Assembly (NCBI GenBank): GCA_003049435.1
Contig: PYSQ01000009.1
Span: 1 to 64,000 of the forward strand
Direction of reading: 5' to 3'
DNA: 64,000 nt
From: Nakataea oryzae
Lineage: Eukaryota > Ascomycota > Sordariomycetes > Magnaporthales > Magnaporthaceae
In this document: piece after piece, positions 41,353 through 51,265 of the stretch
Layout of the letters: every line of letters begins with the position of its first letter
How positions within the stretch are numbered: the first letter of the stretch is position 1
Position numbers and translations under genes: made by a program
The notes under the pieces: generated by a model
The model's database searches: none
What the model was told of the DNA's origin: nothing
The model's input: only the letters and a program-made list of their open reading frames with translations

Positions 41353-41511
41353 CCAGCAGGTTGGCCGACAGAGATCCACTTCTATAACGAGGTTTGACGA
41401 TAGCGTCAACAGCTTATTGCCTGCCAGGGATGCCAGCAGGTGGCCGACAGAAATACACTTTTATAATGAGGTTCGACGATAGCGTCAGCAGTTTGTTGCC
41501 TGCGAGGGATG
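41353..41511. repeat. Tandem duplication of about 80 bases with a palindromic core
   Basis: Copy 1 (41353-41432) and copy 2 (41433-41511) are about 80 and 79 bases and differ at scattered positions. Each has the order CCAGCAGG, GGCCGACAGA, a TATAA-like piece, then the palindrome. In copy 1 the core TTGACGATAGCGTCAA (41394-41409) is a perfect inverted repeat of TTGACG around ATAG. Copy 2 (41473-41488) keeps GACG and CGTC around ATAG. TGACG/CGTCA half-sites are typical of bZIP/CRE binding. Confidence 0.85.
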
Positions 41512-41535
41512 TGGAATATCGCGGTTTGCGTGGGT

Positions 41536-41541
41536 ATAAAT
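41536..41541 (+). promoter_or_regulatory. TATA box of the ABM-like gene
   Basis: TATAAA lies 99-104 bases upstream of the ATG at 41640, immediately after the tandem duplication. It supports that start over earlier in-frame Met codons. Confidence 0.5.
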
Positions 41542-41639
41542 TTGCAACCACTGGCTTCCAGTCTCACGCTTTGCAGCCAGCAGTAACTTACATCCAGCAT
41601 TTTCCAACCCGAGATCCAGCCAATTCGCCACCACAGAAA

Positions 41640-42269
41640 ATGGGCGTCACAGAGTTCGCCCTCCTCCAGCTGCTGGAGCCGCTGACCGACGACTTCCGAA
41701 CCGTACTCGACGAATGCCTGGCCGCCCAGACCGCGTGGCTGCTCGCCCAGGACGGGCGCCTCCAGATGGAGCGCGCCACCGTCGCACTGCAGGACACACA
41801 AGACGAGAGCGTGGTGCTGCTGGTCGCACACTGGGACTCGCTCGCCCATCACGACAAGTGGATCGCCTCGACCGAGAACAAGGTCGGCATGGCCAGGCTG
41901 GCGCCTCACATTCGGTCTTTTGAGCTCCTCCACGCCGGCCTGAGCCTCTTTGTCGAGCTCGACCACGCCCCCGGCCCGCGGCGCGTCCCCTCCCCGATCC
42001 TGAAGGCGCCGGTGCTCCGCGTCACGCGCTTCGACGTGCGCCCCGAGGGCAGCGCCGAGTTTGAAGCGCAATGTGCGGCTACGCAGCACAGCGACGGCGC
42101 ATGGGGGTGGCGGGTCGAAGAAGCGGAGGAAGGGGGGGAGAGCCATTTGGTCTTGTGCCATGGTTCCCAACAGGGAGCCGACGATGGCGCTGATGATTTT
42201 GTTCAATGGGCCAAGGGGAATGCCTTTGTTACTCGGACTCACACGCAAACATACCGACATATTCTGTGA
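41640..42269 (+). CDS. ABM-like dimeric alpha/beta-barrel protein
   Basis: An intronless frame of 209 residues from the ATG at 41640. It begins MGVTEFALLQL, followed by FRTVLDECL, and then has VVLLVAHWDSLAHHDKWI, as in fungal proteins with two antibiotic-biosynthesis-monooxygenase-like (ferredoxin-like) repeats; a second half repeats the pattern (LRVTRFDV, HLVLCHGS). Such proteins are cofactor-free oxygenases or, often, uncharacterised. No signal peptide is seen. The upstream open frame includes the tandem repeat and is not coding. Its neighbour on the left is divergent and the next gene on the right runs the same way. Confidence 0.6.
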   Translation: MGVTEFALLQLLEPLTDDFRTVLDECLAAQTAWLLAQDGRLQMERATVALQDTQDESVVLLVAHWDSLAHHDKWIASTENKVGMARLAPHIRSFELLHAGLSLFVELDHAPGPRRVPSPILKAPVLRVTRFDVRPEGSAEFEAQCAATQHSDGAWGWRVEEAEEGGESHLVLCHGSQQGADDGADDFVQWAKGNAFVTRTHTQTYRHIL

Positions 42270-42610
42270 AGGGTTTGCTACTCGCTGCCGACCTGTGTGC
42301 TGGTGGAGAGCTCGTCGTCATCTTCCCAGTCACTTCTCTTTGTTTTTGGCGCTTTTGAGTTGCGGAAAGATGAGCCTCAAAAGGCGACGGGCATCTTACA
42401 TTTCGGGTGGCCACAGCATTGGAGCTTAAAGCGTGGTCTTGAAAGCCAAGGGCGGCAGGGCTGAAAGAGCCTCAAACTATAAGGATAGCAATGGAGGAGA
42501 CCTTTAGAAAATACAATACAGGTTGGAGAAAGAAAAACCTATGACCTCGAAAGCTTTCCCAGTTCCTAGCCAAGCATTCAACTCTGGAAGAACAAGATAC
42601 CGCAGCCACC
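42270..42610. other. Intergenic region between ABM-like and phosphotransferase genes
   Basis: About 340 bases; no distinct structure besides an ordinary leader ending GCCACC before the next ATG. Confidence 0.55.
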
Positions 42611-44224
42611 ATGTATGCCCCAAACCTGCCCATCAAGCTCCAGCCCTCGGAGCCCAGGAGTCCGGACGAGGTTCTTGCCAAACAGCAGAGGTGGATGAAT
42701 GTTGATATCGGGGAACTAAGGGCCCGATGGAAGGATATTCCGACCACCAGAGATGTCGCCACTCTCGTGCGCTTCTATCTCGACCAAAGCCGTCTTCCCG
42801 CAGGCTTCCCAGAGAACTTTGAGGTTACGGACTTCCGATCCGGTGACTTTAACATTTTGTTCAAGATCACGTTGCAGCCCAAGACTGGAGAATCCCAAGA
42901 CTTCCTCTCGGCGTACCCCTCTCAGTTGCTGGTCCGCCTAGGAATCCCTACTGCGCCATACTACAAGGTCGAGAGCGAGGTCGCGACCATCCTGTTCGCC
43001 CAAGCAAATGGCGTCCCGGTCCCACGGGTCCTGTTTGTCGACTCGAGCGGCAAGAACCCTCTGGGGCTCGACTGCATCTTTATGGAGATTGCAGAAGGGA
43101 GGTCTGTTTCGGAGGCATGTAAAAGCGCACGCCGCGATATTGACAATCCGGACCGCCTGGCAAACATTTCCGACCTAAAGTTCGACGCTGTCCAGCAAGC
43201 CACGGCGGCCATGAAGCCGCTCTGGTACCACAAGTGGCAGGAGCTGTACTATAGAAGCATCTATCTAGAGTGGGAGACGGGAAATTTTTACATTGGCCCG
43301 ATGGTTGACTTTGTGTTTGCCCTCACTGGATCGGCGCTGCGAAAAAGACCCCTGCTGCCGGGGCCGTTCACTACTGTCTGGGAGTACCTGGACGTCGCTC
43401 TCGAAAGCTGGGGCTACGCAAGAATGGAGCAGCACAAGACGCTAGCGAAAGCCGATATCGCGACAAGACTCTGTCTAGGCCGGGATGAGGCTGAGCGCGA
43501 GACCGAGGCGGTCGTTCGCTTGGCTGAAGTTGTCGCTGAGAAGGCCAAAGACGTCGAGGCACAAAGCTCATTCTTCAGGCGGCGCCTCATCTCCTCTCTC
43601 GAGGCCTTTGTGGCGCCTCAGAACAAGCTGAGAAAAGCGGACCCCAACTTTGACAACAAGTTCAGGGGCGCGTCCATGGAGGCAGCCCTGCACCCGCGCC
43701 TGTGGCATCACGACTGCCACAGGGGCAATATTATGTGGAACACAGACGACAGCCGGCTGACATGCATCCTGGACTGGGAGCTGGTCAGGATCCTTCCGGC
43801 TGCGCTGACACGCGTCCGGGTCATATTCGCCGGGGGCGGGCTCCCGCTGAGCCAGCGCGCTTGGATCCCCAAGATCGACAAGATGCCCTGCTTTACCATC
43901 CTCTCTCCGGCCGTCATCAATCCGGAGCTCAAGACGAGCTGGGTGCGCGGCGAGCGGGTGTATCCCGACGCCGACGCGTTCGGACGGTGGGCGCCCAAGG
44001 CGCACAGACCCGAAGATCCGGTCGAGGGCTTCTCGGTCTTGCTGATGGCCCTGGAACGCCTGGCCAGCGGCGCAGGATTCTGGACGCCCGAGGAGGAGAG
44101 GGCTGCGTCTCAGGCGGTGCTGGACTTTCAGCGGGAGACGAAGGCTATGGAGGAGAGGGCGGCGGCAGCAAGGACTCCGGTTGGGAGGCTCTTGCGACTG
44201 GTTAGATCTACGTTGTGGAAGTGA
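42611..44224 (+). CDS. Aminoglycoside-phosphotransferase-like (APH) kinase-fold protein
   Basis: An intronless 537-residue protein. The APH/choline-kinase fold marks are GDFNILFKI (nucleotide-binding loop region), LLVRLGIP with EVATILFAQ, and later the catalytic WHHDCHRGNIMW followed by CILDWELV, i.e. the HxDxxxxN catalytic loop and the DWE metal site. The long insert between the lobes (residues about 200-330) has Trp-rich and charged helices. Fungal genomes hold many such proteins of unknown substrate; they may phosphorylate small molecules or other alcohols. The start has a good context (GCCACC). Typical APH proteins are about 300 residues, so this one carries an extra 200. Confidence 0.88.
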   Translation: MYAPNLPIKLQPSEPRSPDEVLAKQQRWMNVDIGELRARWKDIPTTRDVATLVRFYLDQSRLPAGFPENFEVTDFRSGDFNILFKITLQPKTGESQDFLSAYPSQLLVRLGIPTAPYYKVESEVATILFAQANGVPVPRVLFVDSSGKNPLGLDCIFMEIAEGRSVSEACKSARRDIDNPDRLANISDLKFDAVQQATAAMKPLWYHKWQELYYRSIYLEWETGNFYIGPMVDFVFALTGSALRKRPLLPGPFTTVWEYLDVALESWGYARMEQHKTLAKADIATRLCLGRDEAERETEAVVRLAEVVAEKAKDVEAQSSFFRRRLISSLEAFVAPQNKLRKADPNFDNKFRGASMEAALHPRLWHHDCHRGNIMWNTDDSRLTCILDWELVRILPAALTRVRVIFAGGGLPLSQRAWIPKIDKMPCFTILSPAVINPELKTSWVRGERVYPDADAFGRWAPKAHRPEDPVEGFSVLLMALERLASGAGFWTPEEERAASQAVLDFQRETKAMEERAAAARTPVGRLLRLVRSTLWK

Positions 44225-45336
44225 TACGTCGAGTAGGTCTCTTGGGATGGCAAAGTTAGCAAGCGAAGACAGTAAGGTAGAGAGCGCTAGCAGTTGAGGG
44301 GTTCGATAGCCCACCATCGAGGTTATGTTCACTACAGGATATGAACAGAGGCCGAGTACTCGTATCATTTCTGGGGCTGCTTAACAGGCATAGAGAGGTT
44401 TAGATCAGCGAGTCTAGAGCTTCTGCTTATCGACAGGCATCTCAGACCCCGCGAGGCTATCCACCCCAATATACCAGCAGGCACGAATGCCCTCGCCGAG
44501 TTGAGTACTCCAAAGACCAGCAGCAGGGAATGGACATAGCAAGGCGATGGCATTCTATGTTCATCCGGAGCTTTCATCCGACGTGGTCTGGCTGGGTGGG
44601 TCTACGTGTGTCTGGTTTGGTTGCTGTCATCCCAAAGCGGCAGGCACGAGGAGGTCAGATATCCCTCAAGAACAACGCACCTTCCTCCTCAGATATCTTT
44701 CACCTCAACACCACTCCAGACACTCGTGTGCCAGCCCCGCCCTTTCAAAGCTCCCCGCAGGCGGTTTCGCTCGAGGCTGGACGAGCCAAAAGCCCTCGTG
44801 TGGCAGGGTCCGTCCCCCACCCTTTCTTCCTCTCTCAAACCTCAACACCACGAAATCACCACCATAACATTTCCACTCTTCAGTTCGGTATCAACGTCGC
44901 AGCAAGTCTTCATTCCTTCACTTGGCACGTTTCCGACCACTTGTCACTCCTTTGGGCAAACAACTGCCCCGGCAAACAAACGCGCCAGCCATTCCCTTGT
45001 AAAGCCCAAGCCCCGGCTCCTCTGCGTCAAGGCGAGCAACATTTGCTTCCAGGCCAGACAAGCCTTTTCCCACCCCAGTCCCTCCTTGCCGCTTGGGCAT
45101 GCTCATTCGGGCTGCCACTTGAAGTCATCAACATAATCTCGACGGCGACCCGCATACAGAACACTCATTTGCGCCGAGCTCCGGCAGCCCGACAGCGCCA
45201 GAACCACAACGCTCCTTTCCAGAGATCACAAGCGTTTTTCTTCGCACTCGCCCTCCACCGAGAGCTTTGGATCCTCGTCGCAGCTTTACTTTACCAGCCA
45301 CACAACAGCCCCCACGTTGCTGCGATCGACGGCACC
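44225..45336. other. Intergenic region with C/A/T-rich leader
   Basis: 1.1 kb. From about 44640 to 45330 the plus strand is rich in C, A and T and poor in G, a leader-like composition leading into the ATG at 45337. A 579-codon open frame runs through it but its composition is explained by low G and lack of TGA/TAG, and it holds no domain. Confidence 0.5.
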
Positions 45337-46258
45337 ATGCTTCCCACTCTCCTCTCCACCACTGCCTCTTGCCTTCTGAGCCTCTCCATCCTCCTTAGCT
45401 ACATGACAGTCGCGGGTGGCTCTGCTACGACCGCGGCACTGGGGGGCCCGACTCCCGCGTTCTTCGGCGAGAATCACTCCTTTCACATTCGCGTCCACCT
45501 CGACGATTTGCTTCTCCGGGCACCAAAGTTGATCCCTCGTCGTCAATCCACTCGGTATGCTGCCACCACAGCAGAAGACTCTGCCTCAGCTCTCCCATGC
45601 TATCTTATACGTCTACATACTCGGCTTCTGACAGCAGCAGGACCCGGAGCGGTGACCCAGGTTCGTCCGCAAACTCAACCACGATGGTATCGATCCCGAC
45701 AACGAACCCTTTTGCCCGGCGCCACCAATGCGATGCCAGCAACGTCGCGCCTGAGATTAGCGAGCCCTGGTGCCCGATCGGATGGTGCTACAGCACGCTC
45801 ATCGAAGATAACCCGTGAGTCTGCCCTCCATGACGAAGCCTGTTGCGCTTACGTGTTGTTGCCCTACCATATATCGCCAAAGCCCCCCAAGCCTGACCGG
45901 CTGGCCTTCAAGCGTGGTCACTGTGGTGAGGAGAAGTCAAGACCCGAGCTGGCTTGCACATCAAACATGTCAACTACGAAACCCCTCCCACCACCCCTGC
46001 GATCCTCGCCGAACGCCGTTCCACTGATAATTATCGAGTCAGATGCTCCTTCGGCTGCACAGACTCCTGCTTTGCGGTTACTTGGGCCTACCGAAAGGTC
46101 GGAACTTTCTCTTAGAGAGCAAGCCCCCGCTTCGGCTCGCGAAACATCACTGCGTCTTCTCATGGAGAGAATGGGAATGCGCCCGGCCAAGAAAGTACTG
46201 CAATGTGAACAGAGACATAACACCGGAGTATGCGATCAAAGCGACAGGGAGAAAAACA
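45337..46258 (+). CDS. Putative secreted cysteine-containing protein, spliced (3' end uncertain)
   Basis: Exons 45337-45554, 45635-45814 and 46043-46097 are inferred. Each junction keeps frame, the donors are GTATGC, GTGAGT and GTCGGA, and the acceptors are CAG. The result is 151 codons. Residues 1-30 include a hydrophobic signal-like stretch. Exon 2 ends with WCPIGWCYSTLIEDN, and exon 3 begins PCSFGCTDSCFAVTW, so cysteines are concentrated at the C-terminal side. The acceptor of intron 1 is a triple CAG (alternatives 45637 and 45640, all in frame). A fourth exon, perhaps from about 46196 to 46258, would add another two Cys residues (VLQCEQ, GVCDQ); its boundaries are not settled. No known domain was recognised. 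It could be a small secreted effector-like protein. The alternative is that only a 579-codon open frame exists and is not coding. Confidence 0.4.
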
Positions 46259-46986
46259 AGGTATCCTAAGGTGACTATGAACTCTTTGGGTTTGGGTCGT
46301 TGGAGTGTAAGGGTCCAGGGAAGAGCAGAACCCAAGCCTACGGCTTCGACTTCGGAGTTCCGTTGTTGTTGGGCAAGGCACTTTATGTTTACTGGCACAA
46401 TTTAGGCCTTATTTTAAGCCTGTTGTTTGTATCATACCCCTTTTCTATCAGTTTGGAAGCCTCGGCAAGTGCCTAGGCGGCCTGGTCCTTATGGCCGATA
46501 CTTTCTATCGCGACTCTTGTCAATTAGGGAGAGCCGTCTACATTTGACAATTAACTCAAACCTTCCACCTGTCAATTCTCTCTACAGGAGCCACCAGTCG
46601 CTAGTGTTGCGGTCGTTTTTGATCTTCAACGCACCGAGTTAACTTGCATGTATTAGCAAATGGTGATAGATTCTATGGGCGTGCAGTCTAGTCCAGCCAA
46701 GACATTGACTAGAGGAAAAGGCCGTGAATATGCTCTAGGGAGGAATTGAATTCTGTGGACGATCAGAGATGAATAGGATGGAAATAAAACTAGCACGCGC
46801 CTGCTACGTGACACAGTTCTGTGTGTTCACCAGCACAATATCCAAAACGCCAGAAAAAGAGAAGATACAACAAATACACTTGCAGTCACGGCCATTTTGG
46901 TCATTTTGCCACGCTCCATGTATCCGAGACAAGCCCACACGCAAAAATACCACCCAGTCGCAGAGAGGACATGACAACGAGTTTGT
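46259..46986. other. Intergenic region before the GH3 gene
   Basis: About 730 bases between the putative secreted protein and the stop codon of the GH3 gene. No distinct structure seen; AT content higher than the coding neighbours. Confidence 0.5.
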
Positions 46987-49947
46987 TTACCACTGCACCT
47001 GCAGTGGGAGGTCCCGAGAGCTCTGACCAACCGAAAAGGTGTATGTGCCTTCTGTGATCATCTTCCAGTTCTGGGTCTCGACGTCCCAGAAGCTCAGATC
47101 ACGGCGCGTCACGTCGAACTCGACCTCGACAGACTGGCCCTTGGGAATGGACAACTTTTCGAATCCACGCAGGACCCGGACGGGGTACTCGACAACATTG
47201 TTGGCCGGCGGCGGGGCGCCCGCGGGTCCGACGCGAGACCCTCCCGGCTGGGCCACAGCTGGGTACGACAGGTACAGCTGAGCGACAGCCTGGCCATCGC
47301 GGGAACCCGAGTTCCTGACCATGGCCGACACGGTGACGTGCGTGTCCCACAGGTCCGGGTTTCCACCCTCGTCTCCTCCCGCAGGCGACGGCGGCTGCTT
47401 CTTGTCGTAGCCGTCCGGGAACGGGTAGGGGTTCATGATGAGCTCGTCGACCGACTCGAGGTATGGGTAGACATACTTGTCGAGGCGGCGCAGGTCGGCG
47501 GGCCAGAGCGCCTCGCTGTCGTCGGGAAGTTCGTTGCTGTACTTGGGCGGCGCGGCGGCGGCCGGCGGCCGCGGGGCGGGGAAGGGCGACTTGGGCTTCT
47601 GCTCCTTGACGGTGATGTTTGCAAACTCGAAAGAGGTGTACGAGAGGCCGTAGCCGAACTCGAAGCGCGGCTTGATGCCGGCACGGTCAAAGTGACGATA
47701 GTCGATAAAGACGCCGTCCTTGAAGTCCTGTTGCGGCACGACGCCGTTGGGGATGTACATGACCTTGGCGCCCGGACCGTAGTCCTCAAGCGACTTGCCG
47801 ATGGTGTATGGCAGCTTGCCCGAGGGGTTGACGTCGCCAAAGATGACGTCGGCCAGTGCGTTACCACTCTCCTGGCCAGGAAGGTTGGCGAGCAGTACGG
47901 CCTTGACGGTCGGCATGTCGATCCAGCGCTCCATGACGACGGGGCCGACATTGTGGATGACGACGACAACCTGGCCCTTTCCACCACCACAGTTCTTTGC
48001 GACCTGGTACACGAGCTCATCGCCGCCCTTCTGCAGCAAGAGGTCGTTGCGATCGCCGCTGACTCCCTCGGCCTTGAGGAAGCCCTCGCCGGCGTCGGCG
48101 TTGGCGAAAACTATGCACACGTCCGTGTCCCCCGAAGCCTTGTCCTTGCCGAAAGGTGCCGTGTTGGACAGATACTCGGTCAAGACCACCTTAGACGAGT
48201 TGAAACCCTTGCGCAGTGCCTCAATAGGGCTCACGAGGTAGGGGAATTCGACGGCACCGCTGCCCCAGCCGGAGCCGAGTGTGCCCTTGTTGCAGCCACG
48301 GTCCTTGCAGCCGTTGGGCCCGTCAGGCGAAGGCGCCGCGTCCTCGCCAAAGATGCCAACCTTGAGCTTGCCCTCGTGCCTGCGGCGCAGGTCGCGCTTG
48401 GCATCGGTGGCGCCCTCCCGGCTGATGGGCAGGATGTTGTCGTTCTTGAGGAGGACGATACCCTCTGCAGCAACCTGGCGGGCGATGGTGCTGTGGTTGG
48501 CCTGAACGTTGACAAACTTGTTGACCTCGACCTTGTCCTGCGGCGTGGGGCTGCCGGGGGAGGTGACGCCGAGCTTGTCGTTGGTCCACGACGAAAAGTT
48601 GGGGCCTTTGCCGTCGAACTTGGTCGGGTCGTCCTGGCCCAGCTGATACCACGATGCGACAATTCGGGTGACCATGTCGTTGAGGCGCTCGAGCGGGACA
48701 GAGCCGTTGAAGACCGACTTGGTAAGCTCGGGGCCCCAGAGAGACTTGCCGTCGGCCCACTTGAGGCCATCTCCGGGCATGGTCATATCGAGACCAGCCA
48801 GGGCGCTGGCGACGCCGGCACGCTGGGCGAGCCAGTCGCTCATAACGAAGCCCTGGAAGCCGAGCTCGTCCTTGAGGATGCCGTTCAGCAGCTTGGAGTT
48901 GGAGCAGGCATAGCTGTTGTTCACCATGTTGTAGCTGCACATGACGGAAGCAACGCCGGCCTTGACGGCATCGGCGAAGGGCCAGGCGTAAAGCTCATGC
49001 AGGGTGCGATCGTCGATGTTGGACGAGATGGCGTGCGGCAGGCCCCACTCCCAGGGCTGGCGGAAGTGCTCCTGCTCGTTGCCGATGAAGTGCTTGATGG
49101 TGGCCATGACGCCCTCGCTCTGGATGCCGCGCACCGTCTCGGCGCCCGCGACTCCCTGCAGATACGGGTCCGAGCCAAAGCCTTCCCAGTTGCGGCCTCC
49201 GGCAGGCATGCGGCCGAGCGGGCCAACACAAGGGCCCAGCAGAACGTTGACGCCCTTGCCCCGGGCCTCGGCGCCGTGAGCCTTGCCGCGCTCGTACATG
49301 AGCTTGCGGTTCCAGGTGGCGGCGACCGTCACACCAGCCGGGAAAGCCGAGGCGTTGTCGGAGAAGCGGATACCAAGAGGGCCATCCTGGAGGTGTAGCT
49401 GCGGGAAGCCGACGATGCTCGCGGGGCCGTTGGAGCCGACTGCCGGGCCCATCGACCATCCGACGCCGGTGGTGATGTTGACCTTCTCAGCGATGGTCAT
49501 GCGTGACACAAGCCTCTCGGCCTTTGCGTAGCTCGAGGCCCACGACTTGGCGTAGCCTCCGCGCGGAGTCGGGTACCATGGGGGAGACTGGCCATAGGGC
49601 GGCTCCTCCTGGAACTTTTTGTACACGACGGCGCCTCCAGCTCCAATCAGGAGCCAGAGCAAGATGACGAAGGCGATGATGACTATGCAGCATCGCCGGC
49701 AGTTGGAGAAAGGGCGGCGCCATGACCAGGCCCGGCTGCCCCCGTTAGGCTGGAGAAATGCGGGCTTTTTGAAGAAGCGGCCTTCTCTTGAGGGCGATGC
49801 GTCTCTCCCGTTTGCGGCGGTCTGGTTTATGGGGTCGGCGTCCAGGAACTCGGTCGCGTCCAGGTCTGATCCGTCCGACTCGTAGGATTTCCGGGGATTC
49901 TTCTTCTCGCTGGGGCTCAGCAGCCCCTCGCTTGAAGGGTCCATCAT
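46987..49947 (-). CDS. Membrane-anchored GH3 beta-glucosidase (BglE-like)
   Basis: An intronless 986-residue protein. The cytoplasmic N-terminus is followed by a membrane helix at about 87-108 (CIVIIAFVILLWLLIG...), a type II anchor, so the enzyme faces the cell exterior or lumen. The GH3 N-terminal barrel contains LQDGPLGIRF, KHFIGNEQEHFRQP and the nucleophile motif GFVMSDWLAQ (Asp of MSDW). The second domain follows with KNCGGGKGQVVVV, and the C-terminal fibronectin-III-like domain ends with PLQVQW. Beta-glucosidases of this type release glucose from beta-linked oligosaccharides. Aspergillus BglE is a similar membrane-anchored enzyme of about 1030 residues. The first two Met codons at 49947 and 49944 cannot be distinguished. 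Confidence 0.94.
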   Translation of the reverse strand: MMDPSSEGLLSPSEKKNPRKSYESDGSDLDATEFLDADPINQTAANGRDASPSREGRFFKKPAFLQPNGGSRAWSWRRPFSNCRRCCIVIIAFVILLWLLIGAGGAVVYKKFQEEPPYGQSPPWYPTPRGGYAKSWASSYAKAERLVSRMTIAEKVNITTGVGWSMGPAVGSNGPASIVGFPQLHLQDGPLGIRFSDNASAFPAGVTVAATWNRKLMYERGKAHGAEARGKGVNVLLGPCVGPLGRMPAGGRNWEGFGSDPYLQGVAGAETVRGIQSEGVMATIKHFIGNEQEHFRQPWEWGLPHAISSNIDDRTLHELYAWPFADAVKAGVASVMCSYNMVNNSYACSNSKLLNGILKDELGFQGFVMSDWLAQRAGVASALAGLDMTMPGDGLKWADGKSLWGPELTKSVFNGSVPLERLNDMVTRIVASWYQLGQDDPTKFDGKGPNFSSWTNDKLGVTSPGSPTPQDKVEVNKFVNVQANHSTIARQVAAEGIVLLKNDNILPISREGATDAKRDLRRRHEGKLKVGIFGEDAAPSPDGPNGCKDRGCNKGTLGSGWGSGAVEFPYLVSPIEALRKGFNSSKVVLTEYLSNTAPFGKDKASGDTDVCIVFANADAGEGFLKAEGVSGDRNDLLLQKGGDELVYQVAKNCGGGKGQVVVVIHNVGPVVMERWIDMPTVKAVLLANLPGQESGNALADVIFGDVNPSGKLPYTIGKSLEDYGPGAKVMYIPNGVVPQQDFKDGVFIDYRHFDRAGIKPRFEFGYGLSYTSFEFANITVKEQKPKSPFPAPRPPAAAAPPKYSNELPDDSEALWPADLRRLDKYVYPYLESVDELIMNPYPFPDGYDKKQPPSPAGGDEGGNPDLWDTHVTVSAMVRNSGSRDGQAVAQLYLSYPAVAQPGGSRVGPAGAPPPANNVVEYPVRVLRGFEKLSIPKGQSVEVEFDVTRRDLSFWDVETQNWKMITEGTYTFSVGQSSRDLPLQVQW

Positions 49948-51265
49948 TTCGATGGCTGTGGAGGAGGGAGGAGGCGGATTCGAAAGTCTCTGTTGCCTTC
50001 GTCGAGGCCGACGGCCTGGGCAGCCCTCGTGGGTGGTTCGATCGATCTAAGATGCAGATGCCAATCTGGGGAGAATTACCGTGCTCGCCCAGCCGCGCAG
50101 ATCATCGAACCCTGAAGGGTGTGCCGGATGGTCGCGGTCCAGCGCTTCCAGGTCGGTTATGGCCGAGCGAAGCGAGAATAAAGCTGTCCAGATCCGGCGA
50201 GGAGGTCAGCAAGATGCAGTTGGAGTGTCGAGGCACGATGCAGACGAAGGAACCAACCAAGAAGACAGATAAGAAAGAGAAGCGCGGTCGAGTCGGCAGA
50301 AGCAGGCCTGGGCTTGGCTTGGCTCGGCAGAAGAAGAAAACGCAGATTCGAGGTTGGCTCGAGCTCCGACGAGGGCGGACAGAGTTCAGTCCTCGTTGAG
50401 ACAAACGTCAAACGGACCCCCACAACAAAAGGCGACTCTTGGCAGAGGCAGCACGGCCGAACAAATCAGGCTCGGGCCAATCAGGAGGCAGGCTCGAAAC
50501 AGGCTCCCCACCGCCGTCCCTTAGCGTGTTCGACCAGATGAGGCGGCAGGCCCTGATGGGGCCAGGCGGCCATCGTGCAGAGCCAGTGCATGACTTGCCG
50601 GCTGGGGCCAGGGGGGTTCTGGAGATTCATCGAGGGTGGCACTGGCGGCCAAAATTGCCCAAAGCCACCGTGGCGACAGCGGACGGAACGGCGGAGATCA
50701 TGGCGGTGGCGCGCCTGGCGCAGGGGAAGTTCGAATCCCATGGTCGGCAGAATGGGAATCGCACCCGGTGGGCCGCAATAGGTGGGCGGCCCTGCACACG
50801 ACCCCCCCCCCAATGGCGCGCCGTGCTGCTGGAAGCCCGGGCCGTCACCCACACGCGGCTCCATATCCCCCTGACTGGGCTGCAAGCGTGGATGCTCAAC
50901 AGGCCTCGGCCAACTGCCAACGACGCACGCGATGCACAGAGCACGCAGCACTAATGTGCCCTCCCGCCCCGTCAGCGACAGTGGAACTTGATGGCAGTCG
51001 ACAGCGGGTGCTGGCTGCCATTGCAGTCGCACGCGTGTGCGCGCTAATTGAGGTCCCGTTGGCAGATTGAGTTGCAGCCGGTTGACTCAGCAGAGGCAAA
51101 CTTGCATGCCATGGCCAGGCCCGCCACCCCACCTGGAAGGTGCCGCCCGTCACGATTTCCGCACGCTCAGACGCTCCACTGCAGGGCGCGCAAATTGAAG
51201 CTCGACACATCTAGTTGCATTCTATCGCTATTCTTGCCATACACTAACGTACACCCTTGCTTTGC
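49948..51265. other. Intergenic region between GH3 and multicopper oxidase genes
   Basis: 1.3 kb upstream of the GH3 start and downstream of the multicopper oxidase stop. Several open frames overlap without domains. A tRNA-like GTTCGAATCC at 50730-50739 lacks the rest of a tRNA. No gene is called. Confidence 0.5.

Larger units (their letters stand above)
40677..41639. promoter_or_regulatory. Divergent promoter between the MFS transporter and the ABM-like gene
   Basis: 963 bases between two start codons facing away from each other. It contains a tandem 80-base duplication (41353-41511) and, on the right side, a TATAAA box at 41536-41541 about 100 bases upstream of the ABM-like start. A shared element could co-regulate both genes. 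Confidence 0.6.

Noticed and set aside
44530..46269. 579-codon open frame across the putative secreted gene
   Set aside because: Only the part from 45337 has a plausible N-terminus, and splicing at GT-AG sites gives better cysteine-bearing exons; the full frame is low in G and has no domain.
47338..49398. Long plus-strand open frame opposite the GH3 gene
   Set aside because: It is an antisense shadow of a strongly supported GH3 gene; GC-rich codon bias keeps the other strand open.
50728..50750. tRNA T-arm-like GTTCGAATCC
   Set aside because: No cloverleaf: the T loop would be eight bases, no A box is at the right distance and no acceptor stem pairs.
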